A DNA stretch of 17,751 bases from UBA8752 sp965659115 (lineage in GTDB: Bacteria; Bacteroidota; Bacteroidia; Flavobacteriales_D; Sanyastnellaceae). The notes under the pieces were generated by a model. That model was not told the origin of the DNA. It did not search any database and was given only the letters and a program-made list of their open reading frames with translations. Position 1 is the first letter of the stretch. Each line of letters opens with the position of its first letter. Both the position numbers and the translations under genes were made by a program. Positions 1 to 7,318 of the stretch are shown in pieces. Where the stretch lies: positions 1-17,751 of the forward strand of contig CBFHUP010000052.1 of the NCBI GenBank assembly GCA_965659115.1. The letters run 5' to 3'.

Positions 1-1
1 C

Positions 2-259
2 CTCGAAGGCAAATGGCGTTCGTTTGGATGGCACGTGCTTCAGTGTGACGGCCACGACTTGTCGGCCTTGGATGCTGCATTTAAAGCGGCACGAGAAGCT
101 GCGGGACAAGGCAAACCTGTCGTTGTCCTGATGAAAACCGACATGGGCCGCGGAGTTGACTTTATGGAAGGCACCCACAAGTGGCATGGTGTCGCTCCCA
201 ATGATGCTCAACTTTCAGAGGCACTGCAACAATTGGCCACGCCACTCAGCGACTATTGA
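2..259 (+). CDS. Transketolase, N-terminal subunit (3' end only)
   Basis: This is the last 85 codons of the thiamine-diphosphate-binding half of a split transketolase; the reading frame is open to the left edge, so the start lies outside the window. The visible part begins at a Trp-x-Ser-Phe-Gly-Trp-His stretch, continues with a Cys-Asp-Gly-His-Asp segment and a PVVVLMKTDMGRGVDFMEG segment, and ends near 'HKWHGVAP'. This is the usual C-terminal end of the N-terminal subunit, where the enzyme transfers two-carbon ketol units in the non-oxidative pentose phosphate pathway. Its partner subunit is encoded at 1662-2657, with one gene between them. The stop TGA (257-259) shares its A with the next ATG (TGATG), which suggests translational coupling. 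The identification rests on the family pattern and the partner gene. The catalytic residues are outside the window. Confidence 0.9.
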   Translation, partial: LEGKWRSFGWHVLQCDGHDLSALDAAFKAAREAAGQGKPVVVLMKTDMGRGVDFMEGTHKWHGVAPNDAQLSEALQQLATPLSDY

Positions 260-1659
260 TGAAGCCCAGCGCACTCTGTTGGTGCGCCGCACTGGCCACC
301 GTTCTGTTGATCCTGCCCTCTAAGGGACAGGGACAGAATGGCACACCAGAAACTACAGAGACCACGCGGATTCTCTTTGTATTCGACGCTTCCAACTCCA
401 TGAATGCGTACTGGGGTCAGCGCCGCAAATGGGATGTGGCGAGGGAACTCCTCTCCGCTTCCTTGGACAGCCTTTATGGTCAAGAGGGCCTCGAGCTGGG
501 CCTGCGCGTGTATGGCCACGGCACCAAGCATGTGCCTGGTCAGCAGGATTGTGACGACACCGAGCTGATTGTCCCCCTCGGGCCCGGACGGAATTTGATC
601 ATCCAGCAAGAGCTCAAAAAACTCCGCGCACAAGGCACCACCCCTATTGCGCGTTCCTTGCTTCGGGCGGCCGATGATTTTGCGCTCCGCGATGGTCCAG
701 GACGCAATGTCATCTTGCTCATCACCGATGGCATCGAAGCCTGTGATGAAGATCCATGTGCAGTATCCCGCGCATTGCAAGCCCAAGGCGTGACCATCAA
801 GCCTTTTATCATCGGCATCGGATTGGATGAAAAGTACCGCGACACATTCCAATGTGTGGGGCGCTATTTCGATGCGTCCCGCCCAGAAGTCTTCGAAGAA
901 GTCCTCGACATTGTGATTGATCAAGCCATTCACAGCACGACAGCGCAGGTGGATTTGCTCAATGGAAAAGGAGAACCCGTGGTGACCAATTTCGCCGTCG
1001 ACCTCCTGGAACGTCCATCTGGTCATCCCGTATTGGAAGCTGTGCATACTTTGAATTCAGCGGGACTGCCAGACACGCTCTCCATCAACCCAGTGCCCAC
1101 TTATGACCTTACCGTGCACACCCTGCCCCCGGTTCACGTCAACGGAATCCAACTCAAGCCCAAGGTCCACAACCACATTGCCGTTTCAGCGCCCACCGGC
1201 TTCATCGATTTGACAGAAACCCGTCCCCACAGTGCGCTGCTCAATGTTCCGGTCAGGGTTACACAGAAAGACAGCTGCCGCCACATTCACACCCAACGGG
1301 TGGGCACCAGAGAACGCTACCTCGCTGGCACTTACGACCTCGAGTTTGCCACAACACCAGTGGTTCGGGTCGAAAACGTGACCATTGGGGACGGACGCAT
1401 TGTCCCCGTCTCCATTCCCGAGCCCGGACTGCTCACCCTGAACACAGGCACTGCTGGCTACGGAGGCATTCTTTATTTGGGTGAAGGACAGCGCAAAATG
1501 GTGGTCCCATTTTCTGGACAAAACCCCTCCGGACGCTTCACTTTACAACCCGGCAAGTATGTGGTGATGTTCCGTGCAAAACATGCATCGAAAACAGACT
1601 TGACCGTGACACGGCCTTTGGATATTCGCGCAGGAGGTACACACCACATCGACTTTTGA
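259..1659 (+). CDS. Exported von Willebrand factor A (VWA) domain protein between the transketolase halves
   Basis: The 466-residue product starts at ATG 259, overlapping the upstream stop by one base; an in-frame TTG at 256 is less likely. Residues 1-24 look like a Sec signal peptide (Lys2, hydrophobic core to about residue 20), so the protein should act in the periplasm or at the surface. Residues 37-225 form a VWA domain with a complete metal-ion-dependent adhesion site: D43-x-S45-x-S47, a Thr at 127/128 in 'GTTPIARS', and D157 in 'ITDG'. Cysteines at 98, 162, 167 and 199 could form disulfides in an exported fold. The remainder (about 229-466) is beta-rich. Segments near 282-318, 359-394 and 429-466 resemble each other (Tyr-Asp-Leu start, Val-x-Val strand, Val-Ser-x-Pro-x-Gly end), suggesting three related beta-sandwich modules. 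Function is unknown. Such proteins usually bind a ligand or partner through the metal site, and nothing here shows an enzymatic role. The location in a transketolase operon is odd for an exported protein. Confidence 0.85.
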   Translation: MKPSALCWCAALATVLLILPSKGQGQNGTPETTETTRILFVFDASNSMNAYWGQRRKWDVARELLSASLDSLYGQEGLELGLRVYGHGTKHVPGQQDCDDTELIVPLGPGRNLIIQQELKKLRAQGTTPIARSLLRAADDFALRDGPGRNVILLITDGIEACDEDPCAVSRALQAQGVTIKPFIIGIGLDEKYRDTFQCVGRYFDASRPEVFEEVLDIVIDQAIHSTTAQVDLLNGKGEPVVTNFAVDLLERPSGHPVLEAVHTLNSAGLPDTLSINPVPTYDLTVHTLPPVHVNGIQLKPKVHNHIAVSAPTGFIDLTETRPHSALLNVPVRVTQKDSCRHIHTQRVGTRERYLAGTYDLEFATTPVVRVENVTIGDGRIVPVSIPEPGLLTLNTGTAGYGGILYLGEGQRKMVVPFSGQNPSGRFTLQPGKYVVMFRAKHASKTDLTVTRPLDIRAGGTHHIDF

Positions 1660-1661
1660 CC

Positions 1662-2657
1662 ATGATCGACTTCATCTCGGCCGACCAGGCCACACTTGAC
1701 GGCCTGACCCGCAAGGACACCCGCAGCGGCTTTGGACAAGGGCTCCTTGAAGTGGGACAAGCCCATGACAATGTGGTCGCCCTTTGCGCCGACCTGACGG
1801 GCTCTCTGAAAATGAACGCCTTCAAAGACGCCTTCCCGGACAGGTTCAAGCAAGCTGGCATTGCCGAAGCCAACATGATCGGCGTTGCGGCGGGCCTGAC
1901 CATCGGCGGCATCATCCCCTTTACGGGGACATTCGCGAATTTTTCTACGGGGCGCGTCTACGATCAAATTCGACAGAGCGTCGCGTACAGTGAGAAGAAC
2001 GTCAAAATCTGTGCATCACATTGTGGCCTCACCTTGGGTGAAGATGGTGCCACACACCAAATCCTCGAAGACGTAGGAATGATGAAGATGCTGCCCAACA
2101 TGACGGTCATTCATACCTGCGACTACGAGCAAACCCGCAACGCAACGCATGCGGTCGCCGCCCATCACGGCCCAGTGTATTTCCGTTTTGGCCGTCCCAA
2201 GGTTCCCATAATCACAGAAGCGGACACCCCGTTTGTCATCGGAAAAGCACGCCGGGTGATGACCGGTTCTGACGTCACCCTTGTGACCAATGGTCACCTG
2301 GTTTGGAACAGCATTCTTGCCGCCCGTCAATTGGCCGCAGATGGGATTTCTGTCGATCTGCTCGACATGCACACCATCAAGCCTTTGGACCATGCCGCCC
2401 TGTTAGAGAGCGTGGGACGCACCCAATGTGTGGTTTCCGCAGAGGAGCACCAGCGCAATGGAGGGCTTGGAGAAAGTATTGCAGCCTGTCTTGCACAGCA
2501 CCAGCCTGCGCCTCAGCGCTTCGTTGCGGTCGAAGACCAATTCGGAGAAAGCGGAACCCCAGCACAGCTTCTAGAGAAGTACGGCCTCGGGCCAAGCGCC
2601 ATCGTCAACGCTTGCAAAGAAGCCATCGCTGTGAAACAAGGGATGATGGCCTCCTGA
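1662..2657 (+). CDS. Transketolase, C-terminal subunit
   Basis: This 331-residue protein is the pyrimidine-binding plus C-terminal half of transketolase and pairs with the subunit ending at 259. The residues 'KDTRSGFG', 'VALCADLTGSLKM', 'GIAEANMIGVAAGLTIGG', 'GATHQILEDVGMMKMLPNM' and 'GPVYFRFGRP' are strongly characteristic. The Glu of 'GIAEAN' is the expected cofactor-activating glutamate and the His of 'GATHQ' belongs to the substrate site. The C-terminal third holds the usual transketolase C domain ('VTLVTNGHLVW', 'VVSAEEHQRNGGLGE'). I chose ATG 1662, 2 bp after the VWA stop; an in-frame TTG at 1656 would overlap that gene. An AGGAGG at 1632-1637 lies 24 bases upstream, too far for a normal ribosome site. 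Together the two subunits catalyse ketol transfer between xylulose 5-phosphate and aldose phosphates in the cytosol. The gene converges with dapA. Confidence 0.95.
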   Translation: MIDFISADQATLDGLTRKDTRSGFGQGLLEVGQAHDNVVALCADLTGSLKMNAFKDAFPDRFKQAGIAEANMIGVAAGLTIGGIIPFTGTFANFSTGRVYDQIRQSVAYSEKNVKICASHCGLTLGEDGATHQILEDVGMMKMLPNMTVIHTCDYEQTRNATHAVAAHHGPVYFRFGRPKVPIITEADTPFVIGKARRVMTGSDVTLVTNGHLVWNSILAARQLAADGISVDLLDMHTIKPLDHAALLESVGRTQCVVSAEEHQRNGGLGESIAACLAQHQPAPQRFVAVEDQFGESGTPAQLLEKYGLGPSAIVNACKEAIAVKQGMMAS

Positions 2658-2662
2658 GGCCA
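2647..2662. repeat. Perfect 7-bp inverted repeat across the transketolase stop codon
   Basis: TGGCCTC (2647-2653) and GAGGCCA (2656-2662) are exact inverted repeats with a 2-bp spacer, covering the TGA stop of the transketolase gene at the junction of two convergent genes. It could fold in RNA from either strand and limit read-through, but neither side has a T-run, so it is not a typical intrinsic terminator. Confidence 0.4.
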
Positions 2663-2680
2663 CCTCATTCAACGCAGCAT

Positions 2681-3589
2681 TCAGTCTCGGGCCGGAGCGC
2701 GCACGGCGTCCAAATCCGCGACTGCACTGTACAAGCTGTCTTGCAAGGTGCGTGAAGCAGGCATCAAAGGTGACCTGACTTCCATTCCGCACAACCCCAG
2801 CAAATGGCACAAAGCCTTGATGCCCGTTGGGTTGCCTTCTGAGAAGATGCATCCCAAGAGTGGTTGAAAGCACGCCAAGCCTTGCTCGGCTTCTTTGACC
2901 GAGCCGAACAAGGCCAGGTCCATGGCAGACGCCCACGCATCTGGATAAGCATTGCCGATGACACTGACCAGTCCATCGCCTCCCAAGGCCATCATGGGCA
3001 CCGCATTTTCATCGTCGCCGGACAACATCACAAAAGACTCCGGCACCCCTTGACGGATTTCCCGGAAAGCCACCAAATCATCCGTGGCTTGCTTCAAGCC
3101 AATCAAAGCTGGACACTCATGGGACAACTCGACTATGGTTTGAGCCGACATGGTCACGCCCGCCCTTGAGGGCACATTGTACATGATAATCGGCAACGGT
3201 GCTGCCTCTGCGAGCGCTTTGAAATGCCTTTTGATTCCCTCTTGTCCGGGCTTGATGTAGGCCGGAGGACTGATGAGCAAAGCCGAAAGTCCCTTGGGGT
3301 CGAGTGCGGCGATCCGCTCTACCGCTGCCGCAGTTCCGCCTTGACCGTCAAAACCCGCAACGACAGGTAACCTGCCCGCATTGACCTCCATGATGAAGTC
3401 CAGCACACGACGGTGTTCATCGCCAGACATCAACATCGTTTCTCCAGTGCTGCCCAAAGCCACCAAGTAATGGGCTTTGCTCGAGGCAACATGGTGCACC
3501 ATACGCTCCAAAGCAGGAAAGTCGATGTCGCCTTGTGGCGTAAACGGGGTGATCAGGGCCACGCCCAATCCTTGGAATCGCTTGCTCAT
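2681..3589 (-). CDS. dapA: 4-hydroxy-tetrahydrodipicolinate synthase (DapA)
   Basis: The 302-residue protein has the length and fold signature of DapA, a cytosolic TIM-barrel aldolase that condenses pyruvate with aspartate semialdehyde at the start of the diaminopimelate/lysine branch. Visible landmarks are 'GSTGE' (46-50, the Ser/Thr pair of the proton relay), 'YNVPSR' (137-142, with the catalytic Tyr137 and Arg142), and Lys166 in 'GLKQATDD', the Schiff-base lysine. 'GGDGLVSVIGN' is the usual late-barrel motif. One departure: where most family members have Y-Y-N-K-P after a Ser/Thr-Pro, this protein reads P-A-Y-I-K-P (109-114), with one extra residue, so the tyrosine contributed to the neighbouring active site may be placed differently. 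The start ATG overlaps the stop of the upstream gene (ATGA), showing translational coupling with the DUF6913-like gene. A related pyruvate aldolase cannot be fully excluded, but DapA is much the best fit. Confidence 0.93.
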   Translation of the reverse strand: MSKRFQGLGVALITPFTPQGDIDFPALERMVHHVASSKAHYLVALGSTGETMLMSGDEHRRVLDFIMEVNAGRLPVVAGFDGQGGTAAAVERIAALDPKGLSALLISPPAYIKPGQEGIKRHFKALAEAAPLPIIMYNVPSRAGVTMSAQTIVELSHECPALIGLKQATDDLVAFREIRQGVPESFVMLSGDDENAVPMMALGGDGLVSVIGNAYPDAWASAMDLALFGSVKEAEQGLACFQPLLGCIFSEGNPTGIKALCHLLGLCGMEVRSPLMPASRTLQDSLYSAVADLDAVRAPARD

Positions 3590-4176
3590 TTCAAGTCGAG
3601 GGTTTTCAGGTAATGAAACGCCAGTTGGACAAAGGATAGCATGTCACCTCCATCCGGCCACGTCAACATAAAGTCCAATGTACCATCATCGGGCCGCATG
3701 GGCCCCACCTTGAAAGGGGCTTGTGACCTTCGCATCAGCGCTTTGAGAGGAAGGTTGGACATGTCTTTGTCCAGGGTCAACAGAACGTCTGCCTCATTCA
3801 ATCCTTTGGGCATGACCTGCGGCAATCCCATCATGTTGCATTCGTCGTGCCACAGGCAACTAAACTGCGCCAATTGAGGGAAGTCAGGGTCTACGCGGTG
3901 TCCCTCTCCCAATTTCTTCATGCGCTGCGCCCTGGATTTGGCATGGGCCTTTCGGGTGGTTCCGGTGTATGCCAGAATGGTCCATGAAGCCTCTTCATGC
4001 TTTTCCTGTAACCCAGCCACCAGCTCCTTGAGTTGATGCCTTTGGGCCGAATTCACCGCCGGAACCAGAATTCCCACACGCGTGCTGCCTTCTAAACGCT
4101 GCCCTTTTCGCGCGCGTTCAGCCAAGGCTTCACGCCCCAACGCCCTATGTCCCAATCGGTTAAATAACTTTCGCAT
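3586..4176 (-). CDS. DUF6913-like protein of unknown function
   Basis: This encodes a 196-residue protein, probably cytosolic, with no signal peptide or membrane segment. It starts at ATG 4176 (reading MRKLFNRLGH); a GTG at 4194 would add six residues and sit upstream of the probable promoter box. The N-terminus is basic and helical. The middle has strands such as 'RVGILVPAVN' and 'SWTILAYTG'. The C-terminal third contains 'ADVLLTLDKDMSNLPLKALMRRSQAPFKVGP' and ends in 'FHYLKTLDLK'. That arrangement matches the conserved flavobacterial family placed beside dapA, which I recall as DUF6913; the name is from memory and not checked. No catalytic motif is recognisable. The stop overlaps dapA by four bases, so the two proteins are probably made together, but a role in lysine synthesis is only inference from position. 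Confidence 0.75.
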   Translation of the reverse strand: MRKLFNRLGHRALGREALAERARKGQRLEGSTRVGILVPAVNSAQRHQLKELVAGLQEKHEEASWTILAYTGTTRKAHAKSRAQRMKKLGEGHRVDPDFPQLAQFSCLWHDECNMMGLPQVMPKGLNEADVLLTLDKDMSNLPLKALMRRSQAPFKVGPMRPDDGTLDFMLTWPDGGDMLSFVQLAFHYLKTLDLK

Positions 4177-4193
4177 GGAAAGAGTTGACACCA

Positions 4194-4200
4194 CAAAATA
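4194..4200 (-). promoter_or_regulatory. Candidate -7 box for the DUF6913-dapA unit
   Basis: On the minus strand this reads TATTTTG, a one-base-short version of the Bacteroidota TAnnTTTG element, with a TTG 16 bp further upstream. Predicted transcription would begin about 10 bases before ATG 4176. The match is imperfect. The 87-bp gap between the pirin and DUF6913 genes (4177-4263) holds nothing else I recognise. Confidence 0.35.
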
Positions 4201-4263
4201 CAGGGTACTGGCGGCTCAACACAGATTCTCACATGGACAACATGATGAATTGCCAACGGGCCA

Positions 4264-5091
4264 TCACCATTGCATCGGAACCTCGATCAGCAGCAGAGAG
4301 CAAGCCGATGTAGCTTCCAGCTCAACCCGGTCTGTATCCCACACGCCAATGGCATCTCGGCGGCCCAGCCTTTCGCCCTCTACCTCGACACTTCCTTCGA
4401 GCACCATGACATACAAACCTTGCCCCTTGCCATGCAACGCGTGGCTCAACGTCTCCCCGGAGTTCAACTGACCGGTATGAAACCAACTGCGTTGGTGAAT
4501 GCTCACACCATCGGCTCCATCAGGAGAGACAATGCAAGTCAGACCCTTCGAATCCAAGCTGTACGCCTCTTGGTCATAACGTGGTTCCAGTCCCTGCTGA
4601 TTGGGGTAAATCCAAACCTGAAAAAAAGCCACATCCTCTGAGGCACTGTGGTTGAATTCACTGTGACGGACCCCCGTACCAGCCGACATGATCTGCACGT
4701 CACCCGTTCGGATCACAGAAGAGTTGCCCATGCTGTCCTTGTGCTCCAAGGCCCCTTGTGTGGGGATGGACACAATTTCCATGTTGTCATGTGGGTGCAT
4801 TCCAAAACCACCGCCACCAGCCACTACGTCATCATTGAGCACCCTCATGGCACCGAAGTGCATCCGAGAGGGATCGTGCCACTGCGCAAAACTGAAACTG
4901 TGATGCGTGTTCAACCAACCGTGGTTGGCGTGACCTCGGTCAGCCGACAAATGGACGGTGAACTGGGGACGTGTGGATTGAAGTGTATCCATAGAAAAAA
5001 CAGCAGGGGCTGTGGATGCCGCCTCACTCACAGGTACAAGGACACTGCAAACAAGCCAACAACTCCACCAAAAAGAATCAGTGCGCCACAT
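4264..5091 (-). CDS. Pirin-family bicupin, possibly exported
   Basis: The core is a typical pirin: 'RGHANHGWLNTHHSFSFAQW', 'MHFGAMRVLNDD', then the metal ligands in 'HPHDNMEIVS' and 'GVRHSEFN' (His-x-His plus His...Glu of the N-terminal cupin). A second, degenerate cupin ends the protein. Pirins are iron-binding; some bacterial members have quercetin 2,3-dioxygenase activity and others act as regulators, so the substrate is unknown. The start is uncertain. ATG 4992 gives a cytosolic 242-residue pirin of ordinary length. ATG 5091, which overlaps the end of msrA by 14 bases, adds 33 residues ('MWRTDSFWWSCWLVC...VPVSEAAST') that look like a signal peptide with a plausible Ala cleavage site. I list the longer form because its upstream bases are A-rich and the neighbouring MsrA is also exported, but this is an inference. 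It is last in the ilvE-DUF5723-msrA-pirin unit. Confidence 0.85.
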   Translation of the reverse strand: MWRTDSFWWSCWLVCSVLVPVSEAASTAPAVFSMDTLQSTRPQFTVHLSADRGHANHGWLNTHHSFSFAQWHDPSRMHFGAMRVLNDDVVAGGGGFGMHPHDNMEIVSIPTQGALEHKDSMGNSSVIRTGDVQIMSAGTGVRHSEFNHSASEDVAFFQVWIYPNQQGLEPRYDQEAYSLDSKGLTCIVSPDGADGVSIHQRSWFHTGQLNSGETLSHALHGKGQGLYVMVLEGSVEVEGERLGRRDAIGVWDTDRVELEATSACSLLLIEVPMQW

Positions 5092-5767
5092 TCTTCAGCT
5101 TGTCCGCAAACAAGGCTCGGAATTTTTTGACCTTGGGCCCCACCACCGCGACACAGTAACCCTGATCGGAGTTCCTTGCGTAGTAATCCTGGTGATGGTC
5201 TTCTGCCACATAGAAGTGTGCTGCAGGCTCGATGGTGGTCACAATGGGATCGCTCCACAGCCCGGCCTCATCTGCAGCGGCGAGGGAAGCCCGGGCCATC
5301 TTTTCCTGCTCTTCGTTTTGAGGGAAGATGGCAGAACGGTATTGGGTGCCGACATCCGCACCCTGGCGGTTTAAGGTCGTGGGATCGTGTGTGCGCCAAA
5401 AGACATCCAACAGCTCCTGATAGCTCACGACTTCAGGGTCAAAAGTGATCCGCACTCCTTCTGCATGACCGGTGCGCCCTGAACAGACTTCGCGGTAGGC
5501 AGGATTCTTGACATGCCCGCCCGTGTATCCGCTTTCTACATGGTCGACACCCCGCATCTCAACATAGATGGCTTCTGTGCACCAAAAACATCCGCCGGCA
5601 AATACAGCGAAAGACTTTCCGGCAGGAGCTGCCTCAGGTTCTGAAGACGATGGGACCATTCCTTGGAGTGAAGTTGTTGAGTGAGCGGAGATGCTATGTG
5701 CAGTTTGCCCACAGAGCAAAACTACCATTGCTGTCAAAAAGTGCCGAAGGGAGTTCATGTTTCTCAT
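5078..5767 (-). CDS. msrA: Peptide methionine-S-sulfoxide reductase, exported form
   Basis: The 229-residue protein repairs the S-epimer of methionine sulfoxide in oxidised proteins. The catalytic motif 'GGCFWCTE' is at 58-65 (nucleophile Cys60), and 'VESGYTGG', 'GHAEGVRITFD', 'FWRTHDPTT', 'GADVGTQYRSAIF' and 'HHQDYY' follow in family order. Cys205 in 'GYCVAVVGPKV' is a candidate resolving cysteine. Residues 1-28 (Arg2, Arg8, then a hydrophobic run with 'TAMVVLLCG') form a signal peptide followed by a Ser/Pro/Glu-rich spacer to about residue 50, so this copy probably works in the periplasm or outer envelope. I chose ATG 5767; ATG 5758 is a close alternative. The open frame runs up to 5851 but that would overlap the end of the upstream gene. 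It lies 29 bp after the barrel-protein gene and overlaps the long form of the pirin gene by 14 bp. Confidence 0.93.
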   Translation of the reverse strand: MRNMNSLRHFLTAMVVLLCGQTAHSISAHSTTSLQGMVPSSSEPEAAPAGKSFAVFAGGCFWCTEAIYVEMRGVDHVESGYTGGHVKNPAYREVCSGRTGHAEGVRITFDPEVVSYQELLDVFWRTHDPTTLNRQGADVGTQYRSAIFPQNEEQEKMARASLAAADEAGLWSDPIVTTIEPAAHFYVAEDHHQDYYARNSDQGYCVAVVGPKVKKFRALFADKLKNVAH

Positions 5768-5796
5768 GATCGAGGAGTATTGATGAACCTCCTCAG

Positions 5797-7314
5797 TTAC
5801 AAACCCCGTGCCGCACTTAAAGTTCTCGTATAACTCCATCCCCAACTCCAACGGCGTTCGGGCGCCAAGAAGCCGAGTATGTCACCCGTAGCAAATCCAA
5901 GCTGACCAGGACGTCCCTTGGGTGCCCATACCAGCGCCAGTGGTGTGCGGATTCCATGGTCTTGTTGCCAACGCCAGCCTCCCATGATTTGAAAGCCAGC
6001 CAGCCGTGTCACCCCTCCCACTCCAATTTCAGTTGGTTGCCGCAGCAAGGCGTCGTTTACCGGAGCCGCGAGCTCTATTCCCACTTTTGCGCGGTTCCCC
6101 AACCTCAGACCTCCGTTGAGCCGCACCCGTGTAGGCAGGGCCACCACCCTGCGTTGTGGCGTAGCTTCCAGAAACAACGCTGTGGGCGAAAGTCCTTGGT
6201 TCAACAGGTCCAAAACACCCCCTTGGGCGTTGCTCCAACCACTCCAATCCCCCACAGTGCTTTGCAAACTGTAGGATTCTCCTTGCCAGTCCATACTTCC
6301 CAAATCGTTGATGGCCAATGATGCAAACCACAGGCCTGCGATTTCAGCACGGACAGCCAAGTCCAAAGCGACACCAAATCCTGCAGGCCTCAGCGCACTG
6401 CCCAAAGTGGCGCCTTCTGCCACCAGTTCGGTTCCAAAACCACGGTTGAAAGCAGCAAATGCCGTTTGGTTCTCTACGTCCACCTCATAGTAACCCGTAC
6501 CTCGGTAGTAGCGGGCTCCCAGCCCAAAGGACAGCGCCAATGTGCGGCTTTGGATCAACTTAAATCCAAACCCTGCGCCATAAGAGCGCACATGTTGCAC
6601 CGCAAAGGAGCCGCCGTCCAACAAACTGGTGATCAAAGGAAGAGAACCGTTGCTGATGCCTTGATCGGCCATTTCAAACTGTGCATCGGTCAACGAGTCT
6701 ACATCCACCACACTTCCATCGGTGAGCAACGTGGCATCATAAATGCCCGCTGCAGGTCCCAACAATGCAAACTCAGCCAAGGCCACACTGGGGTTCACTG
6801 TGGCTGAATACCGGTCTTCGATCGTCCAAGCCCATCCGCCCCTTGCACCGTGCCGCGACCATCCTACCCACCGTAAATCGACCTGCGCAGAGGTTTGCTT
6901 ATCGGCCAATGATTGCGCCAATGCCCGCCGTTCCGTGAGGCTCCAAGTCGTCTCAGCTCCAAAAGCATCGACCAACTTGGTTCCATCCAGAAGAGGTGTT
7001 TGCAACGCTATACCACCTTCGAATCCGCTGATAAAACGCAGGCGTTCTGCCTTGCGCTTCGCCCTTCTGGCCTTTCTGCTCAGTGAATCCCGGCTGGCAT
7101 CATTGCGCCACAGCCTGTCAGAATACGGCCTGTCAACGGCCAGCAAAGACATGTTCACGCCAATGGCATGGTGCCCCACTGCAGTGATCCCCGGAATGGG
7201 GCTGCCCATCAGGTCCACCCCAGCTTGTCCAAAAACGACAGCGGGAAGGCTGAGCAGGGCCCAACAGCATCCTCCCAGAAAGCGTGAGCTCCTGAGAGCC
7301 GAGAAAATCTTCAT
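5797..7314 (-). CDS. Outer-membrane beta-barrel protein, DUF5723-like
   Basis: This encodes a 505-residue exported protein. Residues 1-30 are a signal peptide (Lys2, Arg8, Arg11, hydrophobic core, cleavage near 'VFGQA'). The mature part begins with 'DLMGSPIPGITAVGHHAIGVN' and is built of alternating strands with aromatic ends ('GLGARYYRGTGYYEVDVEN', 'VRLNGGLRLGNRAKVGIELAAP', 'GFQIMGGWRWQQDHGIRTPLALVWAPKG'), as in barrels of the Bacteroidota DUF5723 family. It finishes with a Trp-Ser-Trp-Gly-Trp-Ser-Tyr strand. A basic stretch at about 78-91 (SRKARRAKRKAER) interrupts the first part and may be a periplasmic loop. There is no plug, TonB box or sorting domain. Function is unknown; family assignment is by overall pattern only. 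It starts 4 bp after the ilvE stop and is probably co-transcribed with ilvE, msrA and the pirin gene. Confidence 0.72.
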   Translation of the reverse strand: MKIFSALRSSRFLGGCCWALLSLPAVVFGQAGVDLMGSPIPGITAVGHHAIGVNMSLLAVDRPYSDRLWRNDASRDSLSRKARRAKRKAERLRFISGFEGGIALQTPLLDGTKLVDAFGAETTWSLTERRALAQSLADKQTSAQVDLRWVGWSRHGARGGWAWTIEDRYSATVNPSVALAEFALLGPAAGIYDATLLTDGSVVDVDSLTDAQFEMADQGISNGSLPLITSLLDGGSFAVQHVRSYGAGFGFKLIQSRTLALSFGLGARYYRGTGYYEVDVENQTAFAAFNRGFGTELVAEGATLGSALRPAGFGVALDLAVRAEIAGLWFASLAINDLGSMDWQGESYSLQSTVGDWSGWSNAQGGVLDLLNQGLSPTALFLEATPQRRVVALPTRVRLNGGLRLGNRAKVGIELAAPVNDALLRQPTEIGVGGVTRLAGFQIMGGWRWQQDHGIRTPLALVWAPKGRPGQLGFATGDILGFLAPERRWSWGWSYTRTLSAARGL

Positions 7315-7318
7315 GTGT

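Noticed and set aside
253..1047. Minus-strand 264-codon open frame opposite the VWA gene
   Set aside because: The plus-strand frame has a signal peptide, VWA metal site and coupled junctions; the antisense product has no recognisable pattern and reflects the GC-rich composition.
1632..1637. AGGAGG as a Shine-Dalgarno site for the transketolase C-terminal subunit
   Set aside because: It lies inside the VWA gene 24 bases before ATG 1662, too far for normal pairing, and the phylum rarely uses such sites.
2..2657. Split transketolase as a frameshifted single gene
   Set aside because: Two-subunit transketolase is a normal bacterial form; each part has proper ends and a full gene lies between them.
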